Shown: positions 7,007-15,603 of the stretch, in pieces
Layout of the letters: every line of letters starts with the position of its first letter
How positions within the stretch are numbered: the first letter of the stretch is position 1
Source: Rhodovulum strictum
Lineage (GTDB): Bacteria; Pseudomonadota; Alphaproteobacteria; Rhodobacterales; Rhodobacteraceae
NCBI RefSeq assembly: GCF_009649175.1
Contig: NZ_WJPO01000008.1
Location: forward strand, 62,001-126,000
DNA length: 64,000 nucleotides
Direction: 5' to 3'
Notes under the pieces: model-generated
Database searches by the model: none
Seen by the model: only the letters and a program-made list of their open reading frames with translations
What the model was told of the DNA's origin: nothing
Position numbers and translations under genes: made by a program

Positions 7007-10000
7007 CTAGGGCGTGCCCCAGCCACCGCCGCCGGGGGTGTTGATCTCGAACAGCGCCCCGGCCGGAAGGTCGATCCGGTCATTGCCCCTCAACTCGACC
7101 CGCTGGCCGCCGGGCAGTTCGGCGCGGTTCTCGCCCACCGCACCCGGATCGCCGCCGCCCACCCCGAAGGGCGGGATCTCCCGGTGCGAACACAGCGTCG
7201 TCACCGTCACGGGTTCAAGGAATCTGAGCCGCCGGATCACCCCGTCCCCGCCGCGCCAGCGCCCGCCCCCGCCCGAGCCGCGCCGGATCGCGAACGCCTC
7301 CAGCCGCACGGGAAAGCGCCGTTCCAGCACTTCCGGGTCGGTCATCCGGGTGTTGGTCATGTGGCTTTGCACCGCGTCGCAGCCCGGAAAGCCCGGCCCG
7401 GCCCCGGTGCCGCCCGCGATGGTTTCGTAGTTCTGGAACCGCGCATTGCCCCAGGCGAAATTGTTCATCGTGCCCTGGCTGCACGCGATCACGCCCAGCG
7501 CGCCGTATAGCGCGTTGCAGGCGGCCTGGCTGACCTCGGTATTGCCGGCGATAACGGCCGCCGGGTAGCGCGGGTTCAGCATCGAGCCTTCGGGCACGAT
7601 GATCTTCAGCGGTTTCAGGCAGCCCTCGTTCAGCGGGATCTCGGCGCCGACCATGGTGCGGAAGACATAGAGCACCACCGCCCGGCAGATCGCCAGGGGC
7701 GCGTTGTAATTGCCCGCATCCTGCGGCGAGGTGCCGGTGAAGTCGATCACCGCCTCGCGGCGGTCGCGATCCACGCGCAACGCCACCTTGATGACCGCGC
7801 CGTGATCCATCGGGTAGGAAAAGCTGCCATCGCGCAGCGTGCCGATCACCCGGCGCACGCTTTCCTCGGCATTGTCCTGCACATGGCCCATATAGGCCAT
7901 CACCACGTCGCGGCCGTATTGCTCGACCACCTTCAGCAATTCCCGCCGCCCGGTCTCGTTCGCGGCGACCTGCGCCTTGAGATCGGCCATGTTCTGCGCG
8001 ACGTTGCGGCAGGGCCAGCGCCCCGAGGCCAGCAGCGCAGCGGTTTCCTGCTCCATCAATCGGCCCTGATCCACCAGCCGGACATTGTCGATCAGCACGC
8101 CCTCGTCCTCGATCACGGTCGAGTCGGGCGGCGCCGATCCCGGCGTGCGCCCGCCGATATCGGCATGATGCCCGCGCGAGCCCAGCCAGAACAGGATCTC
8201 GTCGCCGACAAAGACCGGCGTCACCACCGTCACGTCGGGCAGATGCGTGCCGCCATTATAGGGCGAGTTCAGCATGAAGGCGTCGCCCGGCCGGATCGCG
8301 CCTGCATTCTCGCGCATCACCGCCTTGATCGAGTCCGACATGGAACCAAGATGCACCGGCACATGCGGGGCGTTGGCCACCAGATCGCCCCTGGCGTCGA
8401 AGATCGCGCAGGAAAAATCCAGTCGCTCCTTGATGTTGACCGACCAGGACGTGTTCGCCAGCGTAGCACCCATCTGCTCGGCCACCGACATGAACAGGTT
8501 CGACATCACCTCCAGCAGCACCGGGTCGGCCTCGGTGCCCAGCGCGCGGGGGCGGGACTTGGCCTGAACGCGGGTCAGGATCAGGTTGCCAAGGGCATCC
8601 AGTTCGGCGGCCCAGCCCGGTTCGACCACATTGGTCCCCGTGGGCTCGGCGATGATGGCGGGGCCGTCGATCCGCACCCCGGCGCCAAGGCTTGTGCGGT
8701 CGTAAAGCGGCACCTCGGCCCATGCGCCGTCCAGATGCACCGGAACGCGCGCCATGACCTGCGCCGAAGCCCCGGGCACCATCGCGGCGGGCGCCTCGCC
8801 GGTGGCGCCGATCGCCTCGACATCCAGCATGTCGAAGCAGAGCGCCCGTTCGGGCGAGGTGAAGCCGAAGCGCGCCAGATGCGCGGCCTCGAACGCCGCC
8901 TGCATTCCGGGCGGGGGGGCAAAGGGCACCTCCAGCGTCTGGTGCGAACCCTCATAGCGCAGATGCGCCCGGGCCACGGTGCGGATCGCGTCCTCGGGCA
9001 CACCCTGCGCGGCGACCTGCGCCATCGCCCGGGTCCGCAGCGCGGCAACGGCGGCCTCGGCCCCGGCGATATCGGCAAGCGAGGCGTCGAACTGGGTTTC
9101 CTCGATGGCCCGGATCTCGGCCAGGCCCATGCCATAGGCCGACAGCACCCCCGCAAAGGGATGCAGGAACACCCGCTTCATGCCCAGCGCATCGGCCACC
9201 AGACAGGCATGCTGCCCGCCCGCGCCGCCGAAACATTGCAGCGTGTAGCCGGTGACGTCATGGCCGCGCTGGACGGATATCTTCTTGATCGCGTTCGCCA
9301 TGTTGTCGACGGCGATCCGCAGGAAGCCTTCGGCCACCGCTTCGGGGCTGCGCGCGGTCTCGCCCGTGGCGGCCGCGATGTCATGGGCCAGTGCGGCGAA
9401 TTTCTCGCGCACGATATCCACATCCAGCGGCTGATCGCCCCCCGGCCCGAACAGGGCGGGGAAATGCGCGGGGTTCAGCTTGCCCAGCATCACGTTGCAA
9501 TCGGTCACCGTCAGCGGCCCGCCCCGGCGATAGCAGGCAGGCCCCGGATCGGCGCCCGCGCTTTCGGGACCGACCTGGAACCGGCCATCGGCGAAGCGGC
9601 AGATCGACCCGCCGCCCGCGGCAACGGTGTGAATGTCCATCATCGGCGCGCGCATCCGGACGCCCGCCACCTCGGTTTCGAAGCTGCGCTCATAGGTTCC
9701 GGCATAATGGCTGACATCGGTGGACGTGCCGCCCATGTCGAAGCCGATCAGCCGGTCGAAACCCGCGGCCTCCGCCGTTCGGACCATGCCGACGATGCCA
9801 CCCGCGGGCCCCGAGAGGATCGCGTCCTTGCCCTGGAACAGTGCGGCATCGGTCAGCCCGCCATTCGACTGCATGAACAACAGCCGCTCGCAGCCCCCCG
9901 CGCCGACATCCAGCGCGCCCGCCACCTGATCGACATAGCGGCGCAGGATCGGCGAGAGATAGGCATCGACCACCGTGGTATCGCCCCGCCCCACCAGCTT

Positions 10001-10597
10001 GATGAGGCGCGAGACGCGATGGCTGACCGAGACCTGGGTGAATCCCTCCTCGGCAGCGATTTCGGCCAGCCGGTCCTCATGCGCGCCGTTCAGGTAGCCA
10101 TGCATCAGCGCGATGGCGACCGCCCGGATGCCGCGGCCATGCGCCGCCCGCAGCGCCGCCCGCGCCGCGTCTTCGTCCAGCGGCAGCAGGATATTGCCGT
10201 CGGCATCCAGCCGCTCGGCCACCTCGGCCACGTCCTCGTAGAGCAGGTCCGGGCGGCGGATATGCAGGTCGAACAGCCGCGGCCGGGTCTGGTAGCCGAT
10301 GCGCAGCAGATCCGCGAAGCCCTGCGTGATCAGCAGCAGCACCCGCTCGCCCTTGCGCTCCAGAAGCGCGTTGGTGGCAACCGTCGTGCCCATCTTGACC
10401 GCCCGGATCGCGCCCTCGGGCAAGGACGTATCCGGCGCCAGCCCCAGCAGATCGCGGATGCCCTGCACGGCGGCATCGCGGTAGCGTTCGGGGTTCTCGG
10501 ACAGAAGCTTGTGGGTCATGAGCCGCCCATCGGGCGCGCGCGCCACGATGTCGGTAAAGGTACCGCCCCGGTCGATCCAGAATTCCCAGCCGCCCAT
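7007..10597 (-). CDS. 5-Oxoprolinase / hydantoinase HyuA-HyuB fusion
   Basis: 1196 residues from ATG at 10597; the open frame runs further upstream but only as a shadow of the divergent regulator. The first half is HyuA-like with [13 protein letters not shown] at the N-terminus, [14 protein letters not shown] near residue 70, and [15 protein letters not shown] near residue 285. The second half is HyuB-like, beginning near residue 680 with [20 protein letters not shown] and ending in GGGGWGTP. Full-length fusions of this kind open 5-oxo-L-proline or related cyclic amides using ATP. Substrate cannot be told from sequence. A divergent Lrp/AsnC regulator sits upstream, so amino-acid-linked control is likely. 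Confidence 0.9.
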   Translation of the reverse strand: MGGWEFWIDRGGTFTDIVARAPDGRLMTHKLLSENPERYRDAAVQGIRDLLGLAPDTSLPEGAIRAVKMGTTVATNALLERKGERVLLLITQGFADLLRIGYQTRPRLFDLHIRRPDLLYEDVAEVAERLDADGNILLPLDEDAARAALRAAHGRGIRAVAIALMHGYLNGAHEDRLAEIAAEEGFTQVSVSHRVSRLIKLVGRGDTTVVDAYLSPILRRYVDQVAGALDVGAGGCERLLFMQSNGGLTDAALFQGKDAILSGPAGGIVGMVRTAEAAGFDRLIGFDMGGTSTDVSHYAGTYERSFETEVAGVRMRAPMMDIHTVAAGGGSICRFADGRFQVGPESAGADPGPACYRRGGPLTVTDCNVMLGKLNPAHFPALFGPGGDQPLDVDIVREKFAALAHDIAAATGETARSPEAVAEGFLRIAVDNMANAIKKISVQRGHDVTGYTLQCFGGAGGQHACLVADALGMKRVFLHPFAGVLSAYGMGLAEIRAIEETQFDASLADIAGAEAAVAALRTRAMAQVAAQGVPEDAIRTVARAHLRYEGSHQTLEVPFAPPPGMQAAFEAAHLARFGFTSPERALCFDMLDVEAIGATGEAPAAMVPGASAQVMARVPVHLDGAWAEVPLYDRTSLGAGVRIDGPAIIAEPTGTNVVEPGWAAELDALGNLILTRVQAKSRPRALGTEADPVLLEVMSNLFMSVAEQMGATLANTSWSVNIKERLDFSCAIFDARGDLVANAPHVPVHLGSMSDSIKAVMRENAGAIRPGDAFMLNSPYNGGTHLPDVTVVTPVFVGDEILFWLGSRGHHADIGGRTPGSAPPDSTVIEDEGVLIDNVRLVDQGRLMEQETAALLASGRWPCRNVAQNMADLKAQVAANETGRRELLKVVEQYGRDVVMAYMGHVQDNAEESVRRVIGTLRDGSFSYPMDHGAVIKVALRVDRDRREAVIDFTGTSPQDAGNYNAPLAICRAVVLYVFRTMVGAEIPLNEGCLKPLKIIVPEGSMLNPRYPAAVIAGNTEVSQAACNALYGALGVIACSQGTMNNFAWGNARFQNYETIAGGTGAGPGFPGCDAVQSHMTNTRMTDPEVLERRFPVRLEAFAIRRGSGGGGRWRGGDGVIRRLRFLEPVTVTTLCSHREIPPFGVGGGDPGAVGENRAELPGGQRVELRGNDRIDLPAGALFEINTPGGGGWGTP

Positions 10598-10712
10598 GTC
10601 CCTGCCCCGCTGCCCCGCGCCACCATGTCCGCCGCGCGCGCGAAAGGTCAAGGCCAGCCCGGCGCCGGGCGGAACGCTGTCCCGACAGGCTGCGGATTTC
10701 CCTTGCATCCGG

Positions 10713-10725
10713 GGAACGGCGTTCC
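10713..10725. promoter_or_regulatory. Dyad between oxoprolinase and Lrp/AsnC genes
   Basis: GGAACG-G-CGTTCC, a perfect 6+1+6 palindrome 31 nt before the regulator ATG; a half-like GGAACGCTGTCC lies about 45 bp away. Candidate operator of the Lrp/AsnC protein that follows, which would control both divergent genes. Inference. Confidence 0.4.
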
Positions 10726-10756
10726 GATTGTAGGCCGACCCCGCAAGGAGAGGACC

Positions 10757-11236
10757 ATGGCCCGCACCGATGACAGACCCGAGCTTGACGCGCTGGACCG
10801 GCGCATCCTGGGCGAGTTGCAGGCCGATGCCGCCCAGTCGCTGGACGATATCGCGAAAAAGGTCGGCTCGTCCAAGACGCCGGTCTGGAACCGCATCCGC
10901 AAGATGCGCGAGGCAGGCGTGATCCGCCAGCAGACGGTGATCGTCGACCCGCGGGCGCTGGATCGCGGCACCTGTTTCTTCGTGCTGATCCGCACCTCGG
11001 AACACGAGGCGGACTGGCAGCGCCGTTTCCTTGCCGCGCTGCTGAAACGCCCGGAGGTTCTGGAAGCGCACAGGCTGGCAGGCGAGATCGACTATATCCT
11101 GAAGGTGCGCGTGTCGGATGCCGCGGCCTATGACACCTTTTATCAGGCGCTGATCGCGGATGTGCGCATCTTCAACGTCACGGCCCTGTTGTCGATGGAG
11201 GAGATCAAGGCGACCACCGTCCTGCCGGTCGGATGA
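10757..11236 (+). CDS. Lrp/AsnC family transcriptional regulator
   Basis: 159 residues from ATG at 10757 with AGGAGAGG just upstream. The N-terminal helix-turn-helix (about residues 10-60: [13 protein letters not shown], then [23 protein letters not shown]) is followed by the RAM/AsnC ligand domain (about 70-150, including [13 protein letters not shown]). Lrp proteins usually sense amino acids and act on neighbouring catabolic genes. This one is divergent from the 5-oxoprolinase gene, which is the likely target. Ligand unknown. Confidence 0.88.
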   Translation: MARTDDRPELDALDRRILGELQADAAQSLDDIAKKVGSSKTPVWNRIRKMREAGVIRQQTVIVDPRALDRGTCFFVLIRTSEHEADWQRRFLAALLKRPEVLEAHRLAGEIDYILKVRVSDAAAYDTFYQALIADVRIFNVTALLSMEEIKATTVLPVG

Positions 11237-11323
11237 ACCGGCACGCCGCCCGACCATGACGCTTGACTTGTCGGCGCCGATGGCCCATTGACAGGGATCG
11301 CTGCGCTGCCGCGTGAGCAGGCC

Positions 11324-11467
11324 ACGCCCCGGTGCGGGGCGTATCAGCGCAAAAGACATCTCCGTTCCCCATCACGCAGGGTTCACGACGCGACGGCCGG
11401 ATGGCGCGGGCGATTCCCGTCTGTCCCGAGGCCGCGCCAACCCACTTGCGCCGCGCGATCCGCGCGG
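11324..11467 (+). promoter_or_regulatory. Structured leader before the DEAD-box helicase gene
   Basis: The 289-bp gap 11237-11525 has no convincing gene. It holds two perfect stems: ACGCCCCG-gtg-CGGGGCGT (11324-11342) and CCGCGCG-atc-CGCGCGG (11451-11467). Neither is followed by a T-run, so they do not look like simple terminators. Long structured leaders are common before cold-induced RNA helicase genes (family knowledge); a regulatory role here is inferred. Confidence 0.4.
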
Positions 11468-11525
11468 TGTTCCGGTTTTCCCGCGCGGGGCCGCATGCCC
11501 TTGCGCGACCAGAAAAGGACGTCCC

Positions 11526-12782
11526 TTGAGCGATTTCACCACCCTCGGCCTCGTGTCGACCCTGACCGATGCGCTGCACCAGGCAGGTTTTGCGACCCCC
11601 ACCCCGATCCAGACCCAGGCGATCCCGCTGGCGCTGGAAGGCCACGACATCCTGGGCCTTGCCCAGACCGGCACCGGCAAGACGCTGGCCTTCGGCCTGC
11701 CGCTGATCCAGAACCTGATGGCAAGCCCCGGCAAGCCCGCGCCGAAATCCGCCAAGGCGCTGATCCTGGCACCGACGCGCGAACTGGTCACCCAGATCGC
11801 CGACGCGCTGCGCGCCCTGACCGCGGGCACGAAACTGCGCGTTGCGACCGTGGTGGGCGGGCAGTCGATCAACCGGCAGGTCAGCCTGCTGGAACGCGGC
11901 ACCGATATCCTGGTCGCAACACCGGGTCGGCTGATCGACCTGATGGACCGCCGCGCGGTCGATCTGGGCACGGCCCGCCATCTGGTGCTGGACGAGGCTG
12001 ACCAAATGCTGGATCTGGGCTTCATCCATGCCCTGCGCCGGATCGCCCCGAAACTGGGCACGCCGCGCCAGACCATGCTGTTCTCGGCCACGATGCCGAA
12101 ACAGATGGAGGAACTGAGCCGCGCCTATCTGACCGATCCGCGCCGGGTGCAGGTTTCGCCCCCGGGCAAGGCCGCCGACAAGGTCACCCAGTCGGTGCAT
12201 TTCCTTGACAAGGCCGAGAAACCCGCCCGCCTGCGCGACATCTTGGCCCGCGATCCCGGCGCGCTGACGCTGGTCTTCGCGCGCACCAAGCACGGCGCCG
12301 AAAAGCTGATGAAGGGGCTGGTCGCCGACGGGCACAACGCCGCCTCGATCCATGGCAACAAGAGCCAGGGCCAGCGCGACCGCGCGATCAAGGCGTTCCG
12401 CGAGGGCACGATCACCACGCTGGTCGCCACCGATGTCGCCGCGCGCGGCATCGACATTCCCGGCGTGGCCTATGTGGTGAATTTCGACCTGCCCGAAGTG
12501 CCGGACAACTATGTTCACCGCATCGGCCGCACCGCCCGCGCCGGGCGCGAGGGCGAGGCGATCGCGCTGTGCGCCCCCGACGAGGTGGGGCTGCTGCAAC
12601 AGATCGAACGCCTGATGAAGATCGAGATCCCCGTGGCCAGCGGCGACCGCCCGTCCGGCAGCGGTGCCCCCCGAACGGCAGGCAAGCCGCAGCCGCGCGG
12701 TGGCAAACCCGCCGCACGCCCGCGCGCCGAGAACCCGGCCCCGGGCAAGGCACGGCGCCCGCGCCGCCGCCGCGCGGCCTGA
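11526..12782 (+). CDS. DEAD-box ATP-dependent RNA helicase (RhlE-like)
   Basis: 418 residues. All helicase motifs are present: the Q motif (FATPTPIQTQAIP, residues about 21-33), motif I AQTGTGKT, PTRELVTQI, DEAD near residue 158, SAT near 190, and HRIGRTARAGR in the C-terminal RecA domain. The tail from about residue 375 is basic and rich in Pro, Arg and Ala, common for RNA contact. I chose the TTG at 11526 because AAAGGA sits about 7 nt upstream and the family N-terminus begins there; the frame is open further out but without family sequence. Likely role: unwinding RNA in ribosome assembly or RNA turnover. Confidence 0.9.
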   Translation: MSDFTTLGLVSTLTDALHQAGFATPTPIQTQAIPLALEGHDILGLAQTGTGKTLAFGLPLIQNLMASPGKPAPKSAKALILAPTRELVTQIADALRALTAGTKLRVATVVGGQSINRQVSLLERGTDILVATPGRLIDLMDRRAVDLGTARHLVLDEADQMLDLGFIHALRRIAPKLGTPRQTMLFSATMPKQMEELSRAYLTDPRRVQVSPPGKAADKVTQSVHFLDKAEKPARLRDILARDPGALTLVFARTKHGAEKLMKGLVADGHNAASIHGNKSQGQRDRAIKAFREGTITTLVATDVAARGIDIPGVAYVVNFDLPEVPDNYVHRIGRTARAGREGEAIALCAPDEVGLLQQIERLMKIEIPVASGDRPSGSGAPRTAGKPQPRGGKPAARPRAENPAPGKARRPRRRRAA

Positions 12783-12801
12783 GCCGCGGACAGGCGCGGG
12801 G

Positions 12802-13239
12802 TCAGCGGGGGACGAAATCCGCCGCGCTGATGGCCCCGTCGCCGTTGCGGTCAAGCAGCGCCAGCCAGTCCGCCCCGGCCAGCCGCAGCTCGGCCGGGCT
12901 GATCCGGCCATTGCCGTCAAGGTCGTTGCGCTTCAGCCGCAGCCCGCTGGCCAGCCGCGCGATCTCGGCCCCGCTGCGCCCGCCCACGGCACGCAGATCG
13001 GACTGCCGCGCCGCATCGAAGCGGGCGGCCTCGTGCGGGTCGAGGATGCCGTTGCCGTCGCTGTCGAACCGGGCGAACACCCCGGGCGGGATCTGCATGA
13101 TCTCGGCCAGGGTGGCGATGCCATCGCCGTTGCGGTCCCATTCCGCAACAAAGCGCCCCTCCAACCCGCCGGGACTGCCCGCCGCGGCGGCGCTGGCAAA
13201 CAGACCTAGGATCAGGGCGGCCGGGACAGGACGGGGCAT
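12802..13239 (-). CDS. Secreted four-EF-hand calcium-binding protein
   Basis: 145 residues. A signal peptide (about 1-20, ending ASAAAAG) precedes four canonical EF-hand loops: DRNGDGIATLAE, DSDGNGILDPHE, DLDGNGRISPAE and DRNGDGAISAAD. All have the Asp at positions 1, 3 and 5 (or D-D-N variants) and an acidic residue at 12, so calcium binding is likely. The protein is nothing but EF-hands in two pairs, calmodulin-like but periplasmic. The cellular role is unknown. Its neighbours do not point to a pathway. Confidence 0.85.
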   Translation of the reverse strand: MPRPVPAALILGLFASAAAAGSPGGLEGRFVAEWDRNGDGIATLAEIMQIPPGVFARFDSDGNGILDPHEAARFDAARQSDLRAVGGRSGAEIARLASGLRLKRNDLDGNGRISPAELRLAGADWLALLDRNGDGAISAADFVPR

Positions 13240-13319
13240 GGGCGCGGCTCCTTGCAGGGATCTGACCCCAAAGCTGTAGGCCAGTCCTGCCGGTCAGGCA
13301 ACCGCGGCGCCGCAGACGC

Positions 13320-13676
13320 CTATTCGACCGCCTGCGCCTTTTCCTCGGTCAGCTGATCGTAACATTCCATCGCGGCAGCCGCATACATCATCGCCGGGCC
13401 GCCCCCCATCTGGATCGCCATGGCCAGCACATCGCCCACCTCGTCGCGGGTGGCGCCCACACGCACCAGCGCCTCCATATGCAGCACGATGCAGGCTTCG
13501 CAGCGGGTCGCGACCGCAATGCCCAGCGCGACGAATTCCTTGGTCTTGAAATCGAGCGTGCCGCCCTCCTTGACCGCCTTGCCCAGCGCCCCGAACGCCT
13601 TGGTCGCCTCGGGGATCGCCTTGTTCAGCCGCTTGAGCTGATCCTTGGTCGTGTCGCGTTTTGCCGTCCAGTCCAT
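13320..13676 (-). CDS. AhpD-like carboxymuconolactone decarboxylase family protein
   Basis: 118 residues from ATG at 13676. The family core TRCEACIVLHMEALVRVGAT holds the Cys-x2-Cys pair and downstream His of the AhpD-like redox site, followed by the GDVLAMAIQMGGGPA helix. Members act as small peroxidases or disulfide reductases, usually as trimers or hexamers. An FNR-type dyad lies 67 bp before the start, inside the end of the upstream gene, suggesting oxygen-linked control. A 12-residue upstream extension is open but lacks family sequence. Confidence 0.88.
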   Translation of the reverse strand: MDWTAKRDTTKDQLKRLNKAIPEATKAFGALGKAVKEGGTLDFKTKEFVALGIAVATRCEACIVLHMEALVRVGATRDEVGDVLAMAIQMGGGPAMMYAAAAMECYDQLTEEKAQAVE

Positions 13677-13708
13677 GCCTGTCTCCCTGCGGCTCAAACT
13701 CGCATCCC

Positions 13709-14410
13709 TCACACCAGTTTTCCTGCCCCCTTTCCTTGACCCGGGTCAAGGCAGACGGGTTTCCCGGCGATCAGCGTCAGGTTGTTCGCGGGCATTTCGG
13801 CCGGGGGCTCGGCCACCAGCCCCGCTGCCTGCATCCAGCCCAGCACCTCGGCGACGGATTTGTAGCCGATACCGGGATCCTGCGCGACAAGGCTCGCGTG
13901 AAAGGCCGCATCGCCTTCGCTGGCGAATCCCTCGTCGCGGCGGAACGGGCCGTAGATCATCAGCACGCCCCCCGGCGCCAGCGCGGCGGCGGCCTCGCGC
14001 ACCAGCGTCCCGGCCTCGGTCTGGCTGACAAGATGCAGGATGTTGCTGGCAAAGATCAGATCCTGGCCCCGATACGCCGCCCCCCAGCCCGGCGCACAGG
14101 CATCCAGCGCAATGGCGGGCCGGATGTTCGCCAGTCCCGCATGGGCGGCCCAGGCGTCGATGCTGGCCCGTCGCGCGGGGTCGATCTCGGTGGGTTGCCA
14201 GTCGAGCCCGGGCAGGTCCGCCGCGATCCGCACCGCATGTTCGCCCGTCCCGCTGGCGATCTCCAGCGCCCGGCCCGTTTGCGGCGCCCGCGTGGCGATC
14301 ACCGCGCAGATGGCGTCGGCATTGCGCGCGGCAGACGGCGCGTGCATCCGCCCATCCGCGCCGGGCTGCGCCACCGAGGCGCTGTCGGGAAGGCTCAACC
14401 GCCGGCTCAT
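13709..14410 (-). CDS. DUF938 family SAM-dependent methyltransferase-like protein
   Basis: 233 residues. The SAM-binding motif LEIASGTGEHAVRIA lies near residue 50, with SNILHLVS near 120 and APGGVLMIYGPF near 145, as in DUF938 proteins. These are predicted class I methyltransferases of unknown substrate. The start overlaps the stop of the upstream oxidoreductase gene by 4 nt (ATGA), so the two are probably translated together. The last 14 or so residues (from LDPGQG) contain the FNR-type palindrome of the next gene. Confidence 0.85.
   Translation of the reverse strand: MSRRLSLPDSASVAQPGADGRMHAPSAARNADAICAVIATRAPQTGRALEIASGTGEHAVRIAADLPGLDWQPTEIDPARRASIDAWAAHAGLANIRPAIALDACAPGWGAAYRGQDLIFASNILHLVSQTEAGTLVREAAAALAPGGVLMIYGPFRRDEGFASEGDAAFHASLVAQDPGIGYKSVAEVLGWMQAAGLVAEPPAEMPANNLTLIAGKPVCLDPGQGKGAGKLV
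13736..13749 (-). promoter_or_regulatory. FNR-type box before the AhpD-like gene
   Basis: TTGAC-CCGG-GTCAA, inside a perfect 18-bp palindrome (13734-13751). Its centre is 66.5 bp before the ATG at 13676, the same distance as the box before the DUF6455 gene at 51164. The FNR/FnrL consensus is TTGAT-N4-ATCAA. The palindrome also lies within the 3' end of the DUF938 gene, so it is coding as well. Confidence 0.5.
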
Positions 14411-15483
14411 GGCGCGAACCGCCCGGGGCTGAAGACCGCGGCCAGTTCGGCCCCGATGGCAGGCGCGCGCCCCGCGACCAGATCGGCCGCCAGATTGCTG
14501 GCCGCGGGGGCTGTCTGAAACCCCACGCCACCCTGCCCCGCCTGCCAGAAAAAGGCGGGCTCGGCCGGATCGAAACCGATCACCAGCAGCCGGTCCGGCG
14601 CAAAGGTCCGCAAGCCCGCCCAGTTCGTCTCGACCCGGGTGACGGGCTCGGTCACCATTTCCTCGTAACGCGCCAGCCCCTCGGCCAGAACCATGTCATC
14701 GGCAAAGGCGTCATGCGGCGCCACCGGATCCTCCTCGGCGGGCGAAACCAGCAGCTTTCCGGCATCGGGCTTGCAATACCACCGCTCGCCCGCGCCCACC
14801 ACCATGGGCCAGCCGCGCAGATCCTGCCCCCCCGGTGCAGGCAGCCGCGCCATCGACCGGCGCATCGGGACAAAGCCCAGCGGCGCCACCCCCGCCATCC
14901 GCGCCACCTCGTCCACCCAGGCGCCCGCGGCATTGACCAGAACGCGCCCCTCGACGGGGCCCTTGCCGGTCTCGACCCGCCAGCCAGCGGCAATCCGGGT
15001 GATCGCCGTGACCCGCGCGCCGGTCGTCACGCTGCCGCCCCCGGCCCGGATCTCGCGGACATGGGCCTGGATCATCCGGTCGGTGTCCAGATCCCAGGCC
15101 TCGGGGTTGAACCCGGCAAAGGCCAGGCTTGCGGGGTTCAGCACCGGCATGCGCGCCCGCGCCTCCTCCGGCGACAGGCGCACAAGCCCCATATGCGCGA
15201 CATCGCGCGCAAACGCCGCCGCGTCCTCGGCACGGCCGACCACCATCAACCCGCGCTCGGACAGGCCCCCCATTGCCGCATGCGCGTCATGGCTGGCCCG
15301 GTTCAGCGCCACGATGGGCGGGGCGCCCAGGCACATGTCGAACAGCGCCGCCGACCGCCCCGAGGCGTGATAGCCCAGCCCCGCCTCGGCCTCGACCAAC
15401 GCGACGCGCCCCAGATCGGACAGCCGCGCGCCGACCGACACCCCGGCGATCCCGCCGCCGATCACGATGAAATCGTTGTCCAT
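14407..15483 (-). CDS. FAD-dependent oxidoreductase of the DAO (D-amino acid/glycine oxidase) family
   Basis: 358 residues from ATG at 15483. The N-terminal dinucleotide motif VIGGGIAGVSVGARL and the acidic end of the second strand (LVEAEAGLGYHASGRSAA) mark the DAO family; NWAGLRTFAPD and FFWQAGQGGVGFQTAP near the C-terminus are the second FAD segment. Such enzymes oxidise amines or amino acids with FAD. Substrate unknown. It overlaps the DUF938 gene by 4 nt. It has no obvious partner electron carrier nearby. Confidence 0.85.
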   Translation of the reverse strand: MDNDFIVIGGGIAGVSVGARLSDLGRVALVEAEAGLGYHASGRSAALFDMCLGAPPIVALNRASHDAHAAMGGLSERGLMVVGRAEDAAAFARDVAHMGLVRLSPEEARARMPVLNPASLAFAGFNPEAWDLDTDRMIQAHVREIRAGGGSVTTGARVTAITRIAAGWRVETGKGPVEGRVLVNAAGAWVDEVARMAGVAPLGFVPMRRSMARLPAPGGQDLRGWPMVVGAGERWYCKPDAGKLLVSPAEEDPVAPHDAFADDMVLAEGLARYEEMVTEPVTRVETNWAGLRTFAPDRLLVIGFDPAEPAFFWQAGQGGVGFQTAPAASNLAADLVAGRAPAIGAELAAVFSPGRFAP

Positions 15484-15534
15484 GCCCCCGACATAACGCA
15501 AGCGCGCGGCAAAGCCAAAGCCCCGCCGCGCGCC

Positions 15535-15594
15535 CTTCTTCTGGCCGGAAATATCCCGGGGGAGCCGCCGCGCCCGCGGCGGCGGGGGCAGCGC
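15535..15594 (-). repeat. Dispersed intergenic motif plus GC hairpins, copy 2
   Basis: CTTCTTCTGGCC, three variable bases and AATATCCC (15535-15557), followed by the hairpins CCGCCGCG-ccc-GCGGCGG and GGGGGC-a-GCGCCCCC up to about 15598. It lies between the BMP-type binding protein stop and the DAO gene start. It matches copy 1 at 2533-2585 in the motif and in position relative to a minus-strand stop codon. Confidence 0.5.
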
Positions 15595-15603
15595 CCCCCT
15601 GCC

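Noticed and set aside
7802-10700. Plus-strand open frame of more than 900 codons opposite the oxoprolinase gene
   Set aside because: High-GC shadow frame. Only its last part (10757-11236) is a real gene, the Lrp/AsnC regulator, with its own start.
11313-11525. N-terminal extension of the DEAD-box helicase to 11313
   Set aside because: The extra residues are Arg/Pro/Ala-rich noise; the family N-terminus and a ribosome site support the TTG at 11526.
13734-13751. 18-bp palindrome as a transcription terminator of the DUF938 gene
   Set aside because: It lies before the stop codon, has no T-run, and contains an exact FNR-type dyad at promoter distance from the next gene.
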